A stretch of 64,000 bases of DNA, from positions 21,546 through 85,545 of the forward strand of contig NZ_ATHL01000046.1 of NCBI RefSeq assembly GCF_000445125.1, in the 5' to 3' direction. The notes under the pieces were generated by a model. It was given only the letters and a program-made list of their open reading frames with translations. It did no database searches and was not told the origin of the DNA. Origin of the DNA: Novosphingobium lindaniclasticum LE124. GTDB lineage: Bacteria > Pseudomonadota > Alphaproteobacteria > Sphingomonadales > Sphingomonadaceae. The position numbers and the translations under genes were made by a program. Positions 8,681 through 17,024 of this stretch are shown piece by piece; position 1 is the first letter of the stretch, and every line of letters starts with the position of its first letter.

Positions 8681-8989
8681 TCAGCGTTTGCGGACGAATT
8701 CGGCGCGCAGCACCAGTCCCTTGATGCCCGGATACTTGCAATCGATCTCCTGCGGATCGCCAGTGAGACGGATCGACTTGATGAGCGTGCCTTGCTTCAG
8801 GGTCTGCCCGGCGCCCTTGACGTCGAGATCCTTGATCAGCGTGACCTGGTCTCCGTCCGCCAGAATATTGCCGACCGCATCGCGCACTTCGACGCTGTTC
8901 TCGGCAGCGCGTTTTCCGGCCAGTTCGGAGGCGGGCATCCATTCGCCGCTGTCTTCATCGTAAACGTAGTCTTCGTCGTCGCCTGCCAT
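8681..8989 (-). CDS. PhnA-type (YjdM) zinc-ribbon-family protein
   Basis: A 102-residue protein with the C-terminal PhnA domain seen in E. coli YjdM: VRDAVGNILADGDQVTLIKD, then GTLIKSIRLTGDPQEIDCKY and GLVLRAEFVRK. The family was first called alkylphosphonate uptake protein because of its position near phn genes, but a direct phosphonate role is not established. The usual N-terminal zinc ribbon is shortened here to an acidic segment (DDEDYVYDEDSGEW) with no CxxC pairs, so it is a domain-only version. It is monocistronic between the 45-codon ORF and the OsmC gene. Confidence 0.85.
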   Translation of the reverse strand: MAGDDEDYVYDEDSGEWMPASELAGKRAAENSVEVRDAVGNILADGDQVTLIKDLDVKGAGQTLKQGTLIKSIRLTGDPQEIDCKYPGIKGLVLRAEFVRKR

Positions 8990-9125
8990 GTCGGTCCTTC
9001 CAGCGAGACCGGCTCCATCGAACCGGCTCTTCAGGCTGGGGCCATGGCAGGCGACGGAAGGCTTTCCTAGCGCATTCTCATCCCTGACTGCCTGAGCGAC
9101 GGGACGAGCGCGGTACGCAGAGCGC

Positions 9126-9554
9126 TCAGCTCTCGAGCGACTTTTCGAGCGTGATCTCGCAGTTCAGCAATTTCGAGATCGGGCAACCCGCCTTGGCTTC
9201 GTCGGCAAGCCTTTCGAAATCTTCGGCGCTGATGCCGGGCACACTGGCCTTGAGGGTGAGCGCCGACTTGGTAACTGCAAAGCCGCCGTCCGCGCTGTCG
9301 AGCGTGACCGTGCACTGCGTGTCCAGGGTGCCGTCCGCGAAGCCGGCCTTGGCCAGCGCGAAGCTGGTGGCCATGGTGAAGCAGGCGGCGTGGGCGGCGG
9401 CGATCAGTTCCTCGGGATTGGTGCCGGGCTGGCCCTCGAACCGCGTGCCGAAGCCGTAAGGCTGGTCGCTCAACACGCCCGAGCGGGTCGTGATCGCGCC
9501 TTTGCCGCCCTTGCCGAGGCCCGAATAACGTGCGGAAGCGGTGTTCGTGGTCAT
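9126..9554 (-). CDS. osmC: OsmC-family peroxide-reducing protein
   Basis: A 142-residue OsmC/Ohr-fold protein that reduces organic hydroperoxides with a two-cysteine mechanism. The first catalytic region is PEELIAAAHAACFTMATS (Cys near residue 60) and the second is AKAGCPISKLL (Cys near 126); both active cysteines are present. The ATG at 9554 has AGGAAAGGA upstream. A perfect EcfG general-stress promoter (GGAAC-N16-CGTT) lies at 9633-9657, its -10 element ending 79 bases before the start. That fits the known stress induction of osmC genes. The GTNPEEL motif favours OsmC over Ohr. Confidence 0.92.
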   Translation of the reverse strand: MTTNTASARYSGLGKGGKGAITTRSGVLSDQPYGFGTRFEGQPGTNPEELIAAAHAACFTMATSFALAKAGFADGTLDTQCTVTLDSADGGFAVTKSALTLKASVPGISAEDFERLADEAKAGCPISKLLNCEITLEKSLES

Positions 9555-9632
9555 GCTTCGTGTCCTTTCCTGGGGTCGTGATTGCATGAAGGGCTTCGCG
9601 CATAGGGGCGAAGCGGGTTCTCAGTGCGGGGC

Positions 9633-9657
9633 AACGCGGGATGGCGAGGGCCGTTCC
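9633..9657 (-). promoter_or_regulatory. EcfG-type general stress promoter of osmC
   Basis: On the minus strand GGAAC (9657-9653), 16 bases, then CGTT (9636-9633): an exact match to the alphaproteobacterial EcfG/SigT consensus. It faces the osmC gene, and the -10 element sits 79 bases before its ATG. Confidence 0.75.
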
Positions 9658-9708
9658 CGATCCGCATCCTTGTCCAGGAAAGCGGTGCTGGAGGCAATCG
9701 GCCGGGGC

Positions 9709-9939
9709 TCAGGCGGCGCAGAGGGCTGTTCTTGCAAGAACCCCGGCTTTCGCGGATGCAGCATCATGCTTCTTCCAGGCGCGTTCATGGAACCAGAAGG
9801 CTACCGCGTTGATGCAGGGCTCCACAAGAGCGATCCCGCCTGCGAGGGCAAGAGAACCCGTCATGACATAGGCTACGCTGAAGCCTACGGTCAGGTGAAG
9901 GCACAAGTAGGTGAGAGTCTTCGTAAGGTCGCGGGGCAC
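9709..9939 (-). CDS. DUF2061 membrane protein
   Basis: A 76-residue protein with the DUF2061 signature: TKTLTYLCLHLTVGFSVAYV, GSLALAGGIALVEP and INAVAFWFHERAW, two membrane segments followed by a charged cytoplasmic end. The function of the family is unknown; it is common in proteobacteria. GTG at 9939 is preferred as the start because AGGA lies 8 bases upstream and the protein then begins directly with the conserved domain. An in-frame TTG at 9981 is the alternative. The 30 residues after the motif are Ala-rich and not conserved. Confidence 0.8.
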   Translation of the reverse strand: MPRDLTKTLTYLCLHLTVGFSVAYVMTGSLALAGGIALVEPCINAVAFWFHERAWKKHDAASAKAGVLARTALCAA

Positions 9940-10527
9940 GGGCAATTCCTTTCGCAATGCGGAATAGAGCAAGCCCGGCAACGGCGGCCAATGATCGCTT
10001 CCGATTTCATTGATCGGCTGCTATATGTCCAGGCCAAGAGGCGGCCTGCGAACCGCCGGGAAGAGGATGCTGTCATGAAGCTGTCGCGGATGGCACGCAG
10101 GCGGGCGGAAGGCCTTGCGATGAACGTGCGAGGATGCCAGCCATGACGGATGCCTCTTCATGCGAGACAATCCGGTTCCCCGAGCGGACGATCTCGCCCT
10201 CGTTCGGCGCAAGCAGGCGCTCTACCTTGCCGGGTGACGGCGAGGCAAAGGCACCTGTTGGCCGGATGATGGGCGGGTCGTCTCTCGGGTGGTTTCGGGA
10301 ACGATACGGCGCGCGGAGCGATCGATGGGGCCTTGGTGAGGTTCCGGCGCAAGCTGGCCTGACCACAGGGAGGGCATGCGGCCCAGGCTGAGGGAAGGGA
10401 GAAGATCAAGGCGCGTCGAACCCGTTTCGGCGCGTCTTGACGCAAGCGCGTCGCGGGTCCCCGGATTTGTCGCCATGACGGATCTTTACGGGCTGGACCG
10501 ACTTGGTGCGCCGCAGCATAAGGCCGC
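9940..10527. other. Gene-poor stretch, no feature recognised
   Basis: About 590 bases between the DUF2061 gene and the membrane-protein gene at 10528. Open frames exist on both strands because of the high GC content, but none has a convincing start, ribosome site or recognisable domain. A near-match to the EcfG promoter (GGAAC-N16-CGAT) at 10298-10322 points toward the gene at 10528 but has one mismatch. Confidence 0.5.
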
Positions 10528-10839
10528 ATGGAATTCGTCCACCACTATGAGCGCGCGATCTCCTGGATCGTCGCGCAGTGCCCCGCTCCCGACAAGTTCG
10601 CCCATACTTATGCCGGTCTCACGATCTGGCTGCTCACGGCCATCGTGATGAAGAAGAAGCTCAGTTCCGCCTGGCCGCTGGCGATGGTCGTGATCTTCGA
10701 AGCCGCGAACGAATATATCGATCGCCTGGCGCACGGTTCCTGGAACTGGCCGGACACCACGCGCGACATCATCGCGACGCTGTTCTGGCCTTTCGTGATT
10801 TCGCTGGCGATGCGCCTGAGACCAGCCATCCGCGGCTGA
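10528..10839 (+). CDS. Small inner-membrane protein
   Basis: A 103-residue protein with three likely membrane segments (about residues 27-44, 48-60 and 83-99), joined by conserved-looking polar motifs PDKFAHTYAG, FEAANEYIDR and GSWNWPDTTRD. The His/Asp/Glu pattern between helices resembles small VanZ-like or phosphatase-like membrane proteins, but I cannot name the family with confidence. The ATG at 10528 is taken because it lies just before the first polar helix. It ends 44 bases before the stop of the convergent kpsC-like gene. Confidence 0.7.
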   Translation: MEFVHHYERAISWIVAQCPAPDKFAHTYAGLTIWLLTAIVMKKKLSSAWPLAMVVIFEAANEYIDRLAHGSWNWPDTTRDIIATLFWPFVISLAMRLRPAIRG

Positions 10840-10883
10840 GCCGGATCCGACTCAGCGGGTTCTGACTCAGGCGGGACTGGCAC

Positions 10884-12521
10884 CTATCGCCGCGCGATCC
10901 ATTCGATCAACCGGTTCAACCTTCCTTGTGCTTCACGCAGGCGGATCAGCGGCGATCGTACTTCGGCCTGCCCCCCCGCGATCCTGTCCACCAGCGTCTC
11001 CGGGCCACAGGGCAGCCGGGTAACCGGATCGAGATAGCGGGGATAGAGGATCAGCGTCGCCGCGACGAGTTCGTCCAGGCTGCGGCGACGGGTCCGGCGA
11101 GCGGGCACCGCGCCAAGGTCCCGCGTCAGGCCCCAGCCGGCGTAGAAGGGGACGCCGTGAGTCACCACTTCGCGGCCGCGCATGAGGGCTTCGAACCCGG
11201 CGAGCGAAGTCAGGACGTGTACGGCGTCCACCCGGTCGAGCAGGGCGGCGATCGAGGACGTGCGGTCGATCTCGTCCGCGAATTCCAGCGCGATGGGGTC
11301 CGGGATGCGCCCCTTGCGATGGCCCGCCTCGACGTCAGGGTGCGGTTTGAAGACGATGGTGGCGCCGGGCTCCTGCGCCCTTGCGCGGCGCAGCAGTTCC
11401 ATATTATCGAGCCCGCCGCCGCCCCGCAGAACCGATCGGTCGTCCCCGACTTGCCCAGTGACCAGCACGAGCTTGCGCCCGGCACTGCGGGCGTTCTTCT
11501 CGGCATTCTGCCGATGCGTGCTGTCCTGACCATATTTGCTGATGCCGCCGGATACGAGCCGCTCGCGCAAGGCGGCGGCGCGTTGGAGGACCGCTTCGGG
11601 GATTGTAGCGCTCTGAAGGATGATCTCCAGTTCACTGGCTTGCGCGGGGTCGAAATGCGGTCCCCGGGCATCGACCACGATCGACAGCGGCGGCACGCAA
11701 TTGGCGCCAAGGCCCGTCGAGCGGATCATGCCGTCTTCGATTTCGCCAATGTGGACGCCGCTTGCTTCCAGCGCCCTGAGAGTGTCGGCATCGCTGCGGG
11801 CGATCCAGGCAAGGGCGAGCGAGGCGCCGGCCGGCGGCAGGGCCTTATCGGCATGCCGCACCGGCCCTGAGCCGTCCCACAGCAGGTTGTCCGCCGTGAT
11901 CCGCTTCCAACGGGCGATGCCATAGACGGCCGCGACATCGCGGTTGGCGTCGATCAGGGTCCGCCAGCCGGCCAGCAGATCGATGGCCTGGACGGCGCCG
12001 AGCGTGGCCCCGCCGAAGGGATCGCGGTAGGTCCAGCGGGAAAGTTCGGCGGAAACGACGTCTTCGAGCGCGCCCGGATCGGCAAGAGCGGCGAAGCGTC
12101 CGTCGCCCACTGGCTCGACCCTGCACCCGGACAGCGCGGCGACGAGCAGCAGTTCGTCGTCGGCATCGGCAACGACGAGATGCGTTCCTGCACAGGCCGT
12201 CCAGGGATCGCAGTTCGCAGGGAGGGAGGGGAGCCCTTCAAGACCGGCGATGCGTCCCCGAGTGACCGACCGATCCAGCACACCCCGGCGCTGGAGATCG
12301 GCTCGCGTCGTCCCATGAGCCGCAACAAGAACGTCGCGTCCTTGCGGCAGCGCCGCCTGGGCTCCCCAGAAAGCGCCGCCAACGCGGGCGGCGCGGAGAG
12401 CTTGAGCCAGCTCTTTTCCGGTCGTTTGGCTTCGGGCCGGTCCTGCCCCGGCCAGAGTTTGGGCCAGGGGCGGAGCGCGATGGCCGGGAAAGGGGGGGAT
12501 GCGGAGGAAGGCAGGGGTCAT
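10884..12521 (-). CDS. KpsC-like capsule Kdo transferase, N-terminal module degenerate
   Basis: A 545-residue capsular polysaccharide linker transferase that should add beta-Kdo from CMP-Kdo to a lipid acceptor at the inner membrane. The C-terminal glycosyltransferase module is complete: EDGMIRSTGLG (~263-273), GISKYG, FKPHPDV (~391-397), TSLAGFEALMRG and PFYAGWGLT (~457-465), then LILYPRYLDP. The linker with FWG/YRDPFGG and WR..IDANRDVAAVYG..RWKR is also present. The first module typical of full KpsC (usually ~670 residues) is reduced to about 200 divergent residues without its own EDGF motif. Its ATG overlaps the stop of the upstream phosphatase gene (ATGA), indicating translational coupling. 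Confidence 0.85.
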   Translation of the reverse strand: MTPAFLRIPPFPGHRAPPLAQTLAGAGPARSQTTGKELAQALRAARVGGAFWGAQAALPQGRDVLVAAHGTTRADLQRRGVLDRSVTRGRIAGLEGLPSLPANCDPWTACAGTHLVVADADDELLLVAALSGCRVEPVGDGRFAALADPGALEDVVSAELSRWTYRDPFGGATLGAVQAIDLLAGWRTLIDANRDVAAVYGIARWKRITADNLLWDGSGPVRHADKALPPAGASLALAWIARSDADTLRALEASGVHIGEIEDGMIRSTGLGANCVPPLSIVVDARGPHFDPAQASELEIILQSATIPEAVLQRAAALRERLVSGGISKYGQDSTHRQNAEKNARSAGRKLVLVTGQVGDDRSVLRGGGGLDNMELLRRARAQEPGATIVFKPHPDVEAGHRKGRIPDPIALEFADEIDRTSSIAALLDRVDAVHVLTSLAGFEALMRGREVVTHGVPFYAGWGLTRDLGAVPARRTRRRSLDELVAATLILYPRYLDPVTRLPCGPETLVDRIAGGQAEVRSPLIRLREAQGRLNRLIEWIARR

Positions 12522-13363
12522 GCAATCCTCACATCCACGGTCAGCGTCTCGCCCGCCTGGGCCAGCCGTCTTGCGGACCAATCCCATGCCTCGTCGGTCG
12601 TTGCCGCGATCAGGCCCTCGCGCTCGTCGTCGCAGCGATAGGGCGTGCCATCCGGCCGGGCGGCGCGGCCGCCCGCCTCGTTGAGGAAGACCACGCCCGC
12701 AGCATGATCCCATGGCAGGGTGCGGGTGAACAAGGTCACGTCGTGGCCGCCCGTGGCGATGCGCGGATACTGGTCGGCGGCGCAGCGCGGGCTGTCCACC
12801 ACTTCGGCGTTCTCGGCCAGGGAGGAGAGCAGCCTGGCCCTGCGGGACTGGTCGGAAAAGAGGCGGGTGACGGCCACCAGCGGTCGTTCTCGGCCGGACG
12901 CGGCGGTGCGGAAAGCCTCCCCGTCGATGCTGGCGCCCTCGCCGGTAAGAGCGGCGCAGAACCGTCCGGTCAGGGGATCGAGGATCCAGCCGCCGATCGG
13001 AACGCCCTGCTCTGCCAGCGCCACGAGCAACCCGAAAGGACCGGTGCCGGCGGCGAAGTTGGCGGTTCCGTCGAGCGGGTCGATGATCCAGCAGGTCCCG
13101 GAACCGAGCCCCGCCAGCAGCTCCGGCTGCTGATGCACGGCCTCTTCGCCGACGATCGCGGCGCCCGGTATCAATCCGGCGAGACGGTCGGACAGGATCG
13201 CCTCGCATTCCCGGTCAGCTGCGGTCACGGGCTCGCTTTCGCCGGGACGCAGCGCCTTGTCCGCCACGAGCGCCGCGCCCGCCGTTCCGAATCGCGGCAT
13301 GACGGCAAGTCGCGCGGCATCGCGCATCGCCTGCTCGACGGCAGGCGTAAGGCTTCGGTCCAT
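12518..13363 (-). CDS. Inositol-monophosphatase-family phosphatase
   Basis: A 281-residue Mg-dependent, Li-sensitive-type sugar or nucleotide phosphatase. Metal and phosphate ligands are in place: GEE (residues 72-74), WIIDPLDGTANF (92-103) and WDHAAG (218-223). Possible activities in this family include inositol-1-phosphatase, CysQ-type 3'(2'),5'-bisphosphate nucleotidase and histidinol-phosphatase. It is translationally coupled by ATGA to the kpsC-like gene and sits near kdsD, kdsB and kdsA, with no kdsC in the window, so a Kdo-8-phosphate phosphatase role is a possible inference. ATG 13363 gives the normal family length; the open frame extends 23 codons upstream. Confidence 0.88.
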   Translation of the reverse strand: MDRSLTPAVEQAMRDAARLAVMPRFGTAGAALVADKALRPGESEPVTAADRECEAILSDRLAGLIPGAAIVGEEAVHQQPELLAGLGSGTCWIIDPLDGTANFAAGTGPFGLLVALAEQGVPIGGWILDPLTGRFCAALTGEGASIDGEAFRTAASGRERPLVAVTRLFSDQSRRARLLSSLAENAEVVDSPRCAADQYPRIATGGHDVTLFTRTLPWDHAAGVVFLNEAGGRAARPDGTPYRCDDEREGLIAATTDEAWDWSARRLAQAGETLTVDVRIA

Positions 13364-13397
13364 GGTCAGCAGGTCTCTGTGGCGTCCAAGATTTGGG

Positions 13398-14543
13398 TCA
13401 CCAATGGCCGAACTCTCCCGCCGTGTCGACACGCAGCGAGGTATAAGGAAGCTGAACGTGGTCGAGTACCGAATGGGCGGCCCTGCCGAAGCGAGAGCGG
13501 GATTCGCCGAACAGCAGTTCGCCCACGTTCAGCCCGACGCCGAAGAACAGGTGCCGCTTAGGCTCTATGCCCTTCGCCCGGTCGCTGTTGAGGAAGTCCG
13601 AGGCGTAGTATCCGACCTGGAGATCGAGGTAGCGCAGCGGCGTCTCGCGAAGGCCCGCGAAGCCGGCGCCCTTGATGGACAGCATGAAGCGCTGCTGCGC
13701 GTAATGCTTCTTGCCGACATGGCTGTAGATGCTCTTGTTCGGCATGATCTCGATCTTGAAAGCCAGCTTCTCCTTCACGCCGGGCACCGCGTTGCGCAGG
13801 ACCGAGAAGGCCGCGCCAGTGACGTTCATGGCGATGTCCTGCATGGAGTAGCCGCTATCGGCCTCGATCCCGTCGGAGATTTCGTTGATCGCCATGAACC
13901 CTGCGGCCAGCACTCCAGCGGTGAGGGCGTCTCCGGTGGACGCTTCGGTGTTGCGATGCAGGCGGGCATGGAGGATGTTGGCGATGAGGTAGGTGTTGAA
14001 GGCATGGGTCAGCTTGTCCATGCCGACGTTCGCGGTGTCCTTGCCGAACCAGCCTTCGTCCTTGAAGTGGAACGGCCGGGTCTCCTTGAACAGCTTCGGC
14101 ACCGACTGAGCGCCCATGTAGACGGCGAGTATGGCCAGTTCGGTCTTGATCGTGCCGGCCTGCTGGAAGAAGCCGCGATATCGCGCCTCGTCTCGCGGGA
14201 CATGGCCGGAGCGATCCAGGCTGGAGCCTGTTTCGGGCTTCTCGATGGAGAGGCCGGGCGAGCCCGCTAGGTTCTCGGCTACTACATCCTGATTCCGCAG
14301 ATCGGCGAGGTCCCAACCCGCCAAGGCTGCATCAGGCCCATCGCACGTCGGTTCCAGTGCGATACACCCTGACGGCCGGGGGGAAGTGCCGGCGGGAACA
14401 AGCGCCGCCATCACCTGGGCGGGAGCTGCCAGCTCGGTCTCGGGAAAGGCCTCCGCGCCATCAACCGCTTCCGCCCAGGCGCCGGTCACTGGCAGGCAGG
14501 CGGCAAGCGTCAGAACGGCGGCGCCGCAGGAGACCGTTCTCAT
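13398..14543 (-). CDS. DUF2279-type exported protein
   Basis: A 381-residue protein with a signal peptide (MRTVSCGAAVLTLAACLPV..WAEA). A poorly conserved Pro/Ala-rich region runs to about residue 120, then a DUF2279/YfiM-like core: DKLTHAFNTYLIANIL near 180 and NEISDGIEADSGYSMQDIAM near 235, where Asp/His/Glu residues line membrane-like helices. A C-terminal beta-rich part (IYSHVGKKHYAQQ, YLDLQVGYYASDF) looks like outer-membrane strands. The function is unknown. It is upstream of and co-oriented with the phosphatase and kpsC-like genes (34-base gap), suggesting a role in the same surface polysaccharide pathway. ATG 14543 is used; TTG 14549 is an alternative. Confidence 0.75.
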   Translation of the reverse strand: MRTVSCGAAVLTLAACLPVTGAWAEAVDGAEAFPETELAAPAQVMAALVPAGTSPRPSGCIALEPTCDGPDAALAGWDLADLRNQDVVAENLAGSPGLSIEKPETGSSLDRSGHVPRDEARYRGFFQQAGTIKTELAILAVYMGAQSVPKLFKETRPFHFKDEGWFGKDTANVGMDKLTHAFNTYLIANILHARLHRNTEASTGDALTAGVLAAGFMAINEISDGIEADSGYSMQDIAMNVTGAAFSVLRNAVPGVKEKLAFKIEIMPNKSIYSHVGKKHYAQQRFMLSIKGAGFAGLRETPLRYLDLQVGYYASDFLNSDRAKGIEPKRHLFFGVGLNVGELLFGESRSRFGRAAHSVLDHVQLPYTSLRVDTAGEFGHW

Positions 14544-14675
14544 AGGCAATTTTTCCTAAAATCCACCCCGCGGCACCGATCAAGAAAGTTGACGATCAGA
14601 ATATCATGAAATCGGTTGCCATCGACCGGTCATAGGGGGCATGTCGGCTCCCCCGAAATTGGTAGCCCACTGCTT

Positions 14676-15710
14676 ATGACCGTCCTCAAGGCCAAATCGT
14701 TACTCATGCTGCCGATCTGGTTTCTCCAGCTCGGCACTTCGGCCAAGAGTTTCCTCGACAATCCGCTGCTGGGCTCACAGCGTTTGAACCGATGGGGACT
14801 GCACCGTGCGCGGGTGCGGGCGGCCGGCGCGCTTTGTGGCTGGCGACGGTGGCGGCTCTCGGGCAAAGTGCGGGCAGACTGGCGCGAGGCTTTCGACAGG
14901 GACGGCTTCGTCGCCATCGAGAACGTGATCCCGCCGGAGGAGTTCGCGGCGCTGCGCCGCGCGATCCTCAGCTACGAGGGCGAGGCGCGGGAAATGCGGC
15001 AGGGCGATGCGATCACCCGCCGCCTCGCTGTCGATCCGCAGATGTTCCACGCCGTTCCCGAACTGCGCCGTCTGCTCGACCGCAAGGATATCAAGGCGCT
15101 GTTCCATTACGTCGCGGGCTTCCGGATCGCGCCGCTGCACTACATCCAGACGATCGTGACTCACGACGCCAGCAACGAGGCGGACCCGCAGGAGACGCTC
15201 CATGCCGATGCCTTCCACTCGTCGCTGAAGTCCTGGCTGTTCCTCAATGCGGTTGCGGCGGACGAGGCGCCGTTCACCTTCGTGCCCGGTTCGCACCGGT
15301 TGACCAAAGCGCGGCTCGATTGGGAATATCGCCGCAGCCTGGCCGATCCGACAGCGATCGACAGGCTCTCGGCGCGCGGCTCGCCCCGGGTGGACGCTGC
15401 CGATCTTGCGGAAATGCAGCTGCCCGCGCCGCGCGCGCTGGCCGTGCCCGCCAACACTCTGGTCGTGGCGGATACCTTGGGATTTCACGCGCGAGGCGAC
15501 TCGGTTCGGCCGATCGAGCGGGTGGAGATCTGGTCCTACGGCCGCCGCAATCCCTTCGTGCCCTGGCTGGGCGGCGATCCGCTAAGCCTGCCGGGGCTCG
15601 CAGAGCGCCGGGTGGGCTGGCTCTGGGCACTACGCGATCGCTTCGAGAACGTCGTGGGGCAGCCCTGGCGCAAAGTCGGGGTGCGCCGCCCAGTAGATTC
15701 GATGGACTGA
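14676..15710 (+). CDS. PhyH-family Fe(II)/2-oxoglutarate dioxygenase
   Basis: A 344-residue oxygenase with the phytanoyl-CoA dioxygenase fold. The iron-binding triad is visible as H176-A-D178 (LHADAFHSS) and H271 (LGFHARGDS), with a downstream Arg (RVEIWSYGRRNPF) for 2-oxoglutarate. An N-terminal hydrophobic stretch (LLMLPIWFLQLGT) may contact the membrane. The substrate is unknown; PhyH proteins hydroxylate lipids, sugars or antibiotics. It diverges from the DUF2279 gene and stands before kpsF/kdsD, so modification of a Kdo-linked glycan or its lipid anchor is a possibility. ATG at 14676 is preferred; earlier in-frame codons add only nonconserved sequence. Confidence 0.82.
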   Translation: MTVLKAKSLLMLPIWFLQLGTSAKSFLDNPLLGSQRLNRWGLHRARVRAAGALCGWRRWRLSGKVRADWREAFDRDGFVAIENVIPPEEFAALRRAILSYEGEAREMRQGDAITRRLAVDPQMFHAVPELRRLLDRKDIKALFHYVAGFRIAPLHYIQTIVTHDASNEADPQETLHADAFHSSLKSWLFLNAVAADEAPFTFVPGSHRLTKARLDWEYRRSLADPTAIDRLSARGSPRVDAADLAEMQLPAPRALAVPANTLVVADTLGFHARGDSVRPIERVEIWSYGRRNPFVPWLGGDPLSLPGLAERRVGWLWALRDRFENVVGQPWRKVGVRRPVDSMD

Positions 15711-15940
15711 AAGCTATCTACGTAAGCAATGGAGAGCTGCCGCATCAATAGCTTCAACAATCAACCTCCGCTACTTGCCGACGCCCGTGCCGAATTTGCG
15801 GCAAGTGGAGGATTGGTCGGACATGGCGGGGTTTACATAGGCAATCATGCTGCGTAGCACAAATTCGCGGATTATGCCCTCGCTTAACAGTACATGTAAG
15901 GACTGCGGCGTTGTGCAATGCGGCTAGCAAGGTGTAGGCG

Positions 15941-17017
15941 ATGCGCGGCAATCGGAAGCACACCAGCAGGGGGGTAAACTTGTCACATTCGGTCGTCCCG
16001 ATCACCGTCGGGGCCAGCAATCTCATTATTTCCAGGGCGCGGGAAGTCATCGAAATCGAGGCGCGCACGTTGGATCTTCTCGGCGCCTCGCTGGGCGCCA
16101 GCTTCACCAAGGGCTGCCAGATCCTGGCGGGCGCAACCGGGCGAATCATCGTCGCCGGCGTCGGCAAATCCGGCCACATCGCCCGCAAGATCGCCGCGAC
16201 TCTTTCCGCCACTGGCTCACCCGCGATGTACCTGCACCCCGGCGAAGCCGCGCACGGCGACCTCGGCATGGTGGTCGAAGGCGACGTGGTGCTGGCCATC
16301 TCGAACTCCGGCAACACCGCCGAACTCCAGGTCCTGTTCGACCATACCGAACGCTGGGGCATCCCGGTCGTGGGCATGACGTCTTACGCCGAATCGCTGG
16401 TGGATCGCCGCTCGACGGTGTGCATCCTGCTGCCGATCGCGACCGAGGCCTGCTCGGCCAACATCGCGCCGACCAGTTCGACCACGCAGCAGCTGGCACT
16501 GGGCGATGCCATCGCGATGGTGCTCATGGACATGCAGGGCGTGTCCCGTGAAAGCCTCAAGGCGCTTCATCCGGGCGGTTCGATCGGTCTGCGCCTGGCA
16601 TCGGTGAGCCAGCTCATGCACGGCAGCGACAAGCTGCCCCTGGTCGATCTGAACCTGCCGATGGACGACGTCATCACCTGCATGACCTCGATGGGCTTCG
16701 GCATCGCGGGTGTCGTCGATCAGGCAGGCCGTCTGGCAGGCATCATCACCGACGGCGACTTGCGCCGTCACTTTAAGGTGCTCGACCAGGTCTGCGCCCG
16801 CGAGGTGATGACGCCCTGTCCGAAGATGCTCCGCGCCGACATGGCCGCCGAGGATGCGCTGCGCTTCCTCAACGATGCACAGATCACATGCGCTTTCGTC
16901 GTCGGCGAAGACGGCCCGAACTGCGCCGTGGTCGAGGACGAGATGGTCGCCACGATCAACCAGATCCCCGTCGGCATCATCCATGTGCATGACTTCCTCC
17001 GCTCGGGACTGAGCTGA
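15941..17017 (+). CDS. kdsD: Arabinose-5-phosphate isomerase (KpsF/KdsD)
   Basis: Converts ribulose-5-P to arabinose-5-P, the first committed step to Kdo. A SIS sugar-isomerase domain spans about 45-200 (VAGVGKSGHIARK, AISNSGNTAEL, TSSTTQQLALGDA), followed by two CBS domains (about 220-345). The length of 358 is slightly above the usual ~325. ATG 15941 is used here, but a TTG at 15980 with a strong GGGGGG six to twelve bases upstream could be the real start. It is followed after 7 bases by kdsB, forming a CMP-Kdo unit. kpsF and kdsD are isofunctional names; capsule context favours KpsF. Confidence 0.93.
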   Translation: MRGNRKHTSRGVNLSHSVVPITVGASNLIISRAREVIEIEARTLDLLGASLGASFTKGCQILAGATGRIIVAGVGKSGHIARKIAATLSATGSPAMYLHPGEAAHGDLGMVVEGDVVLAISNSGNTAELQVLFDHTERWGIPVVGMTSYAESLVDRRSTVCILLPIATEACSANIAPTSSTTQQLALGDAIAMVLMDMQGVSRESLKALHPGGSIGLRLASVSQLMHGSDKLPLVDLNLPMDDVITCMTSMGFGIAGVVDQAGRLAGIITDGDLRRHFKVLDQVCAREVMTPCPKMLRADMAAEDALRFLNDAQITCAFVVGEDGPNCAVVEDEMVATINQIPVGIIHVHDFLRSGLS

Positions 17018-17024
17018 CCCTCCC

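Noticed and set aside
10298..10322. EcfG-like GGAAC-N16-CGAT
   Set aside because: One mismatch in the -10 and more than 200 bases from the next gene.
10073..10366. Minus-strand ORF in the gap 9940-10527
   Set aside because: No ribosome site, no recognisable domain and several overlapping alternatives in other frames; not called.
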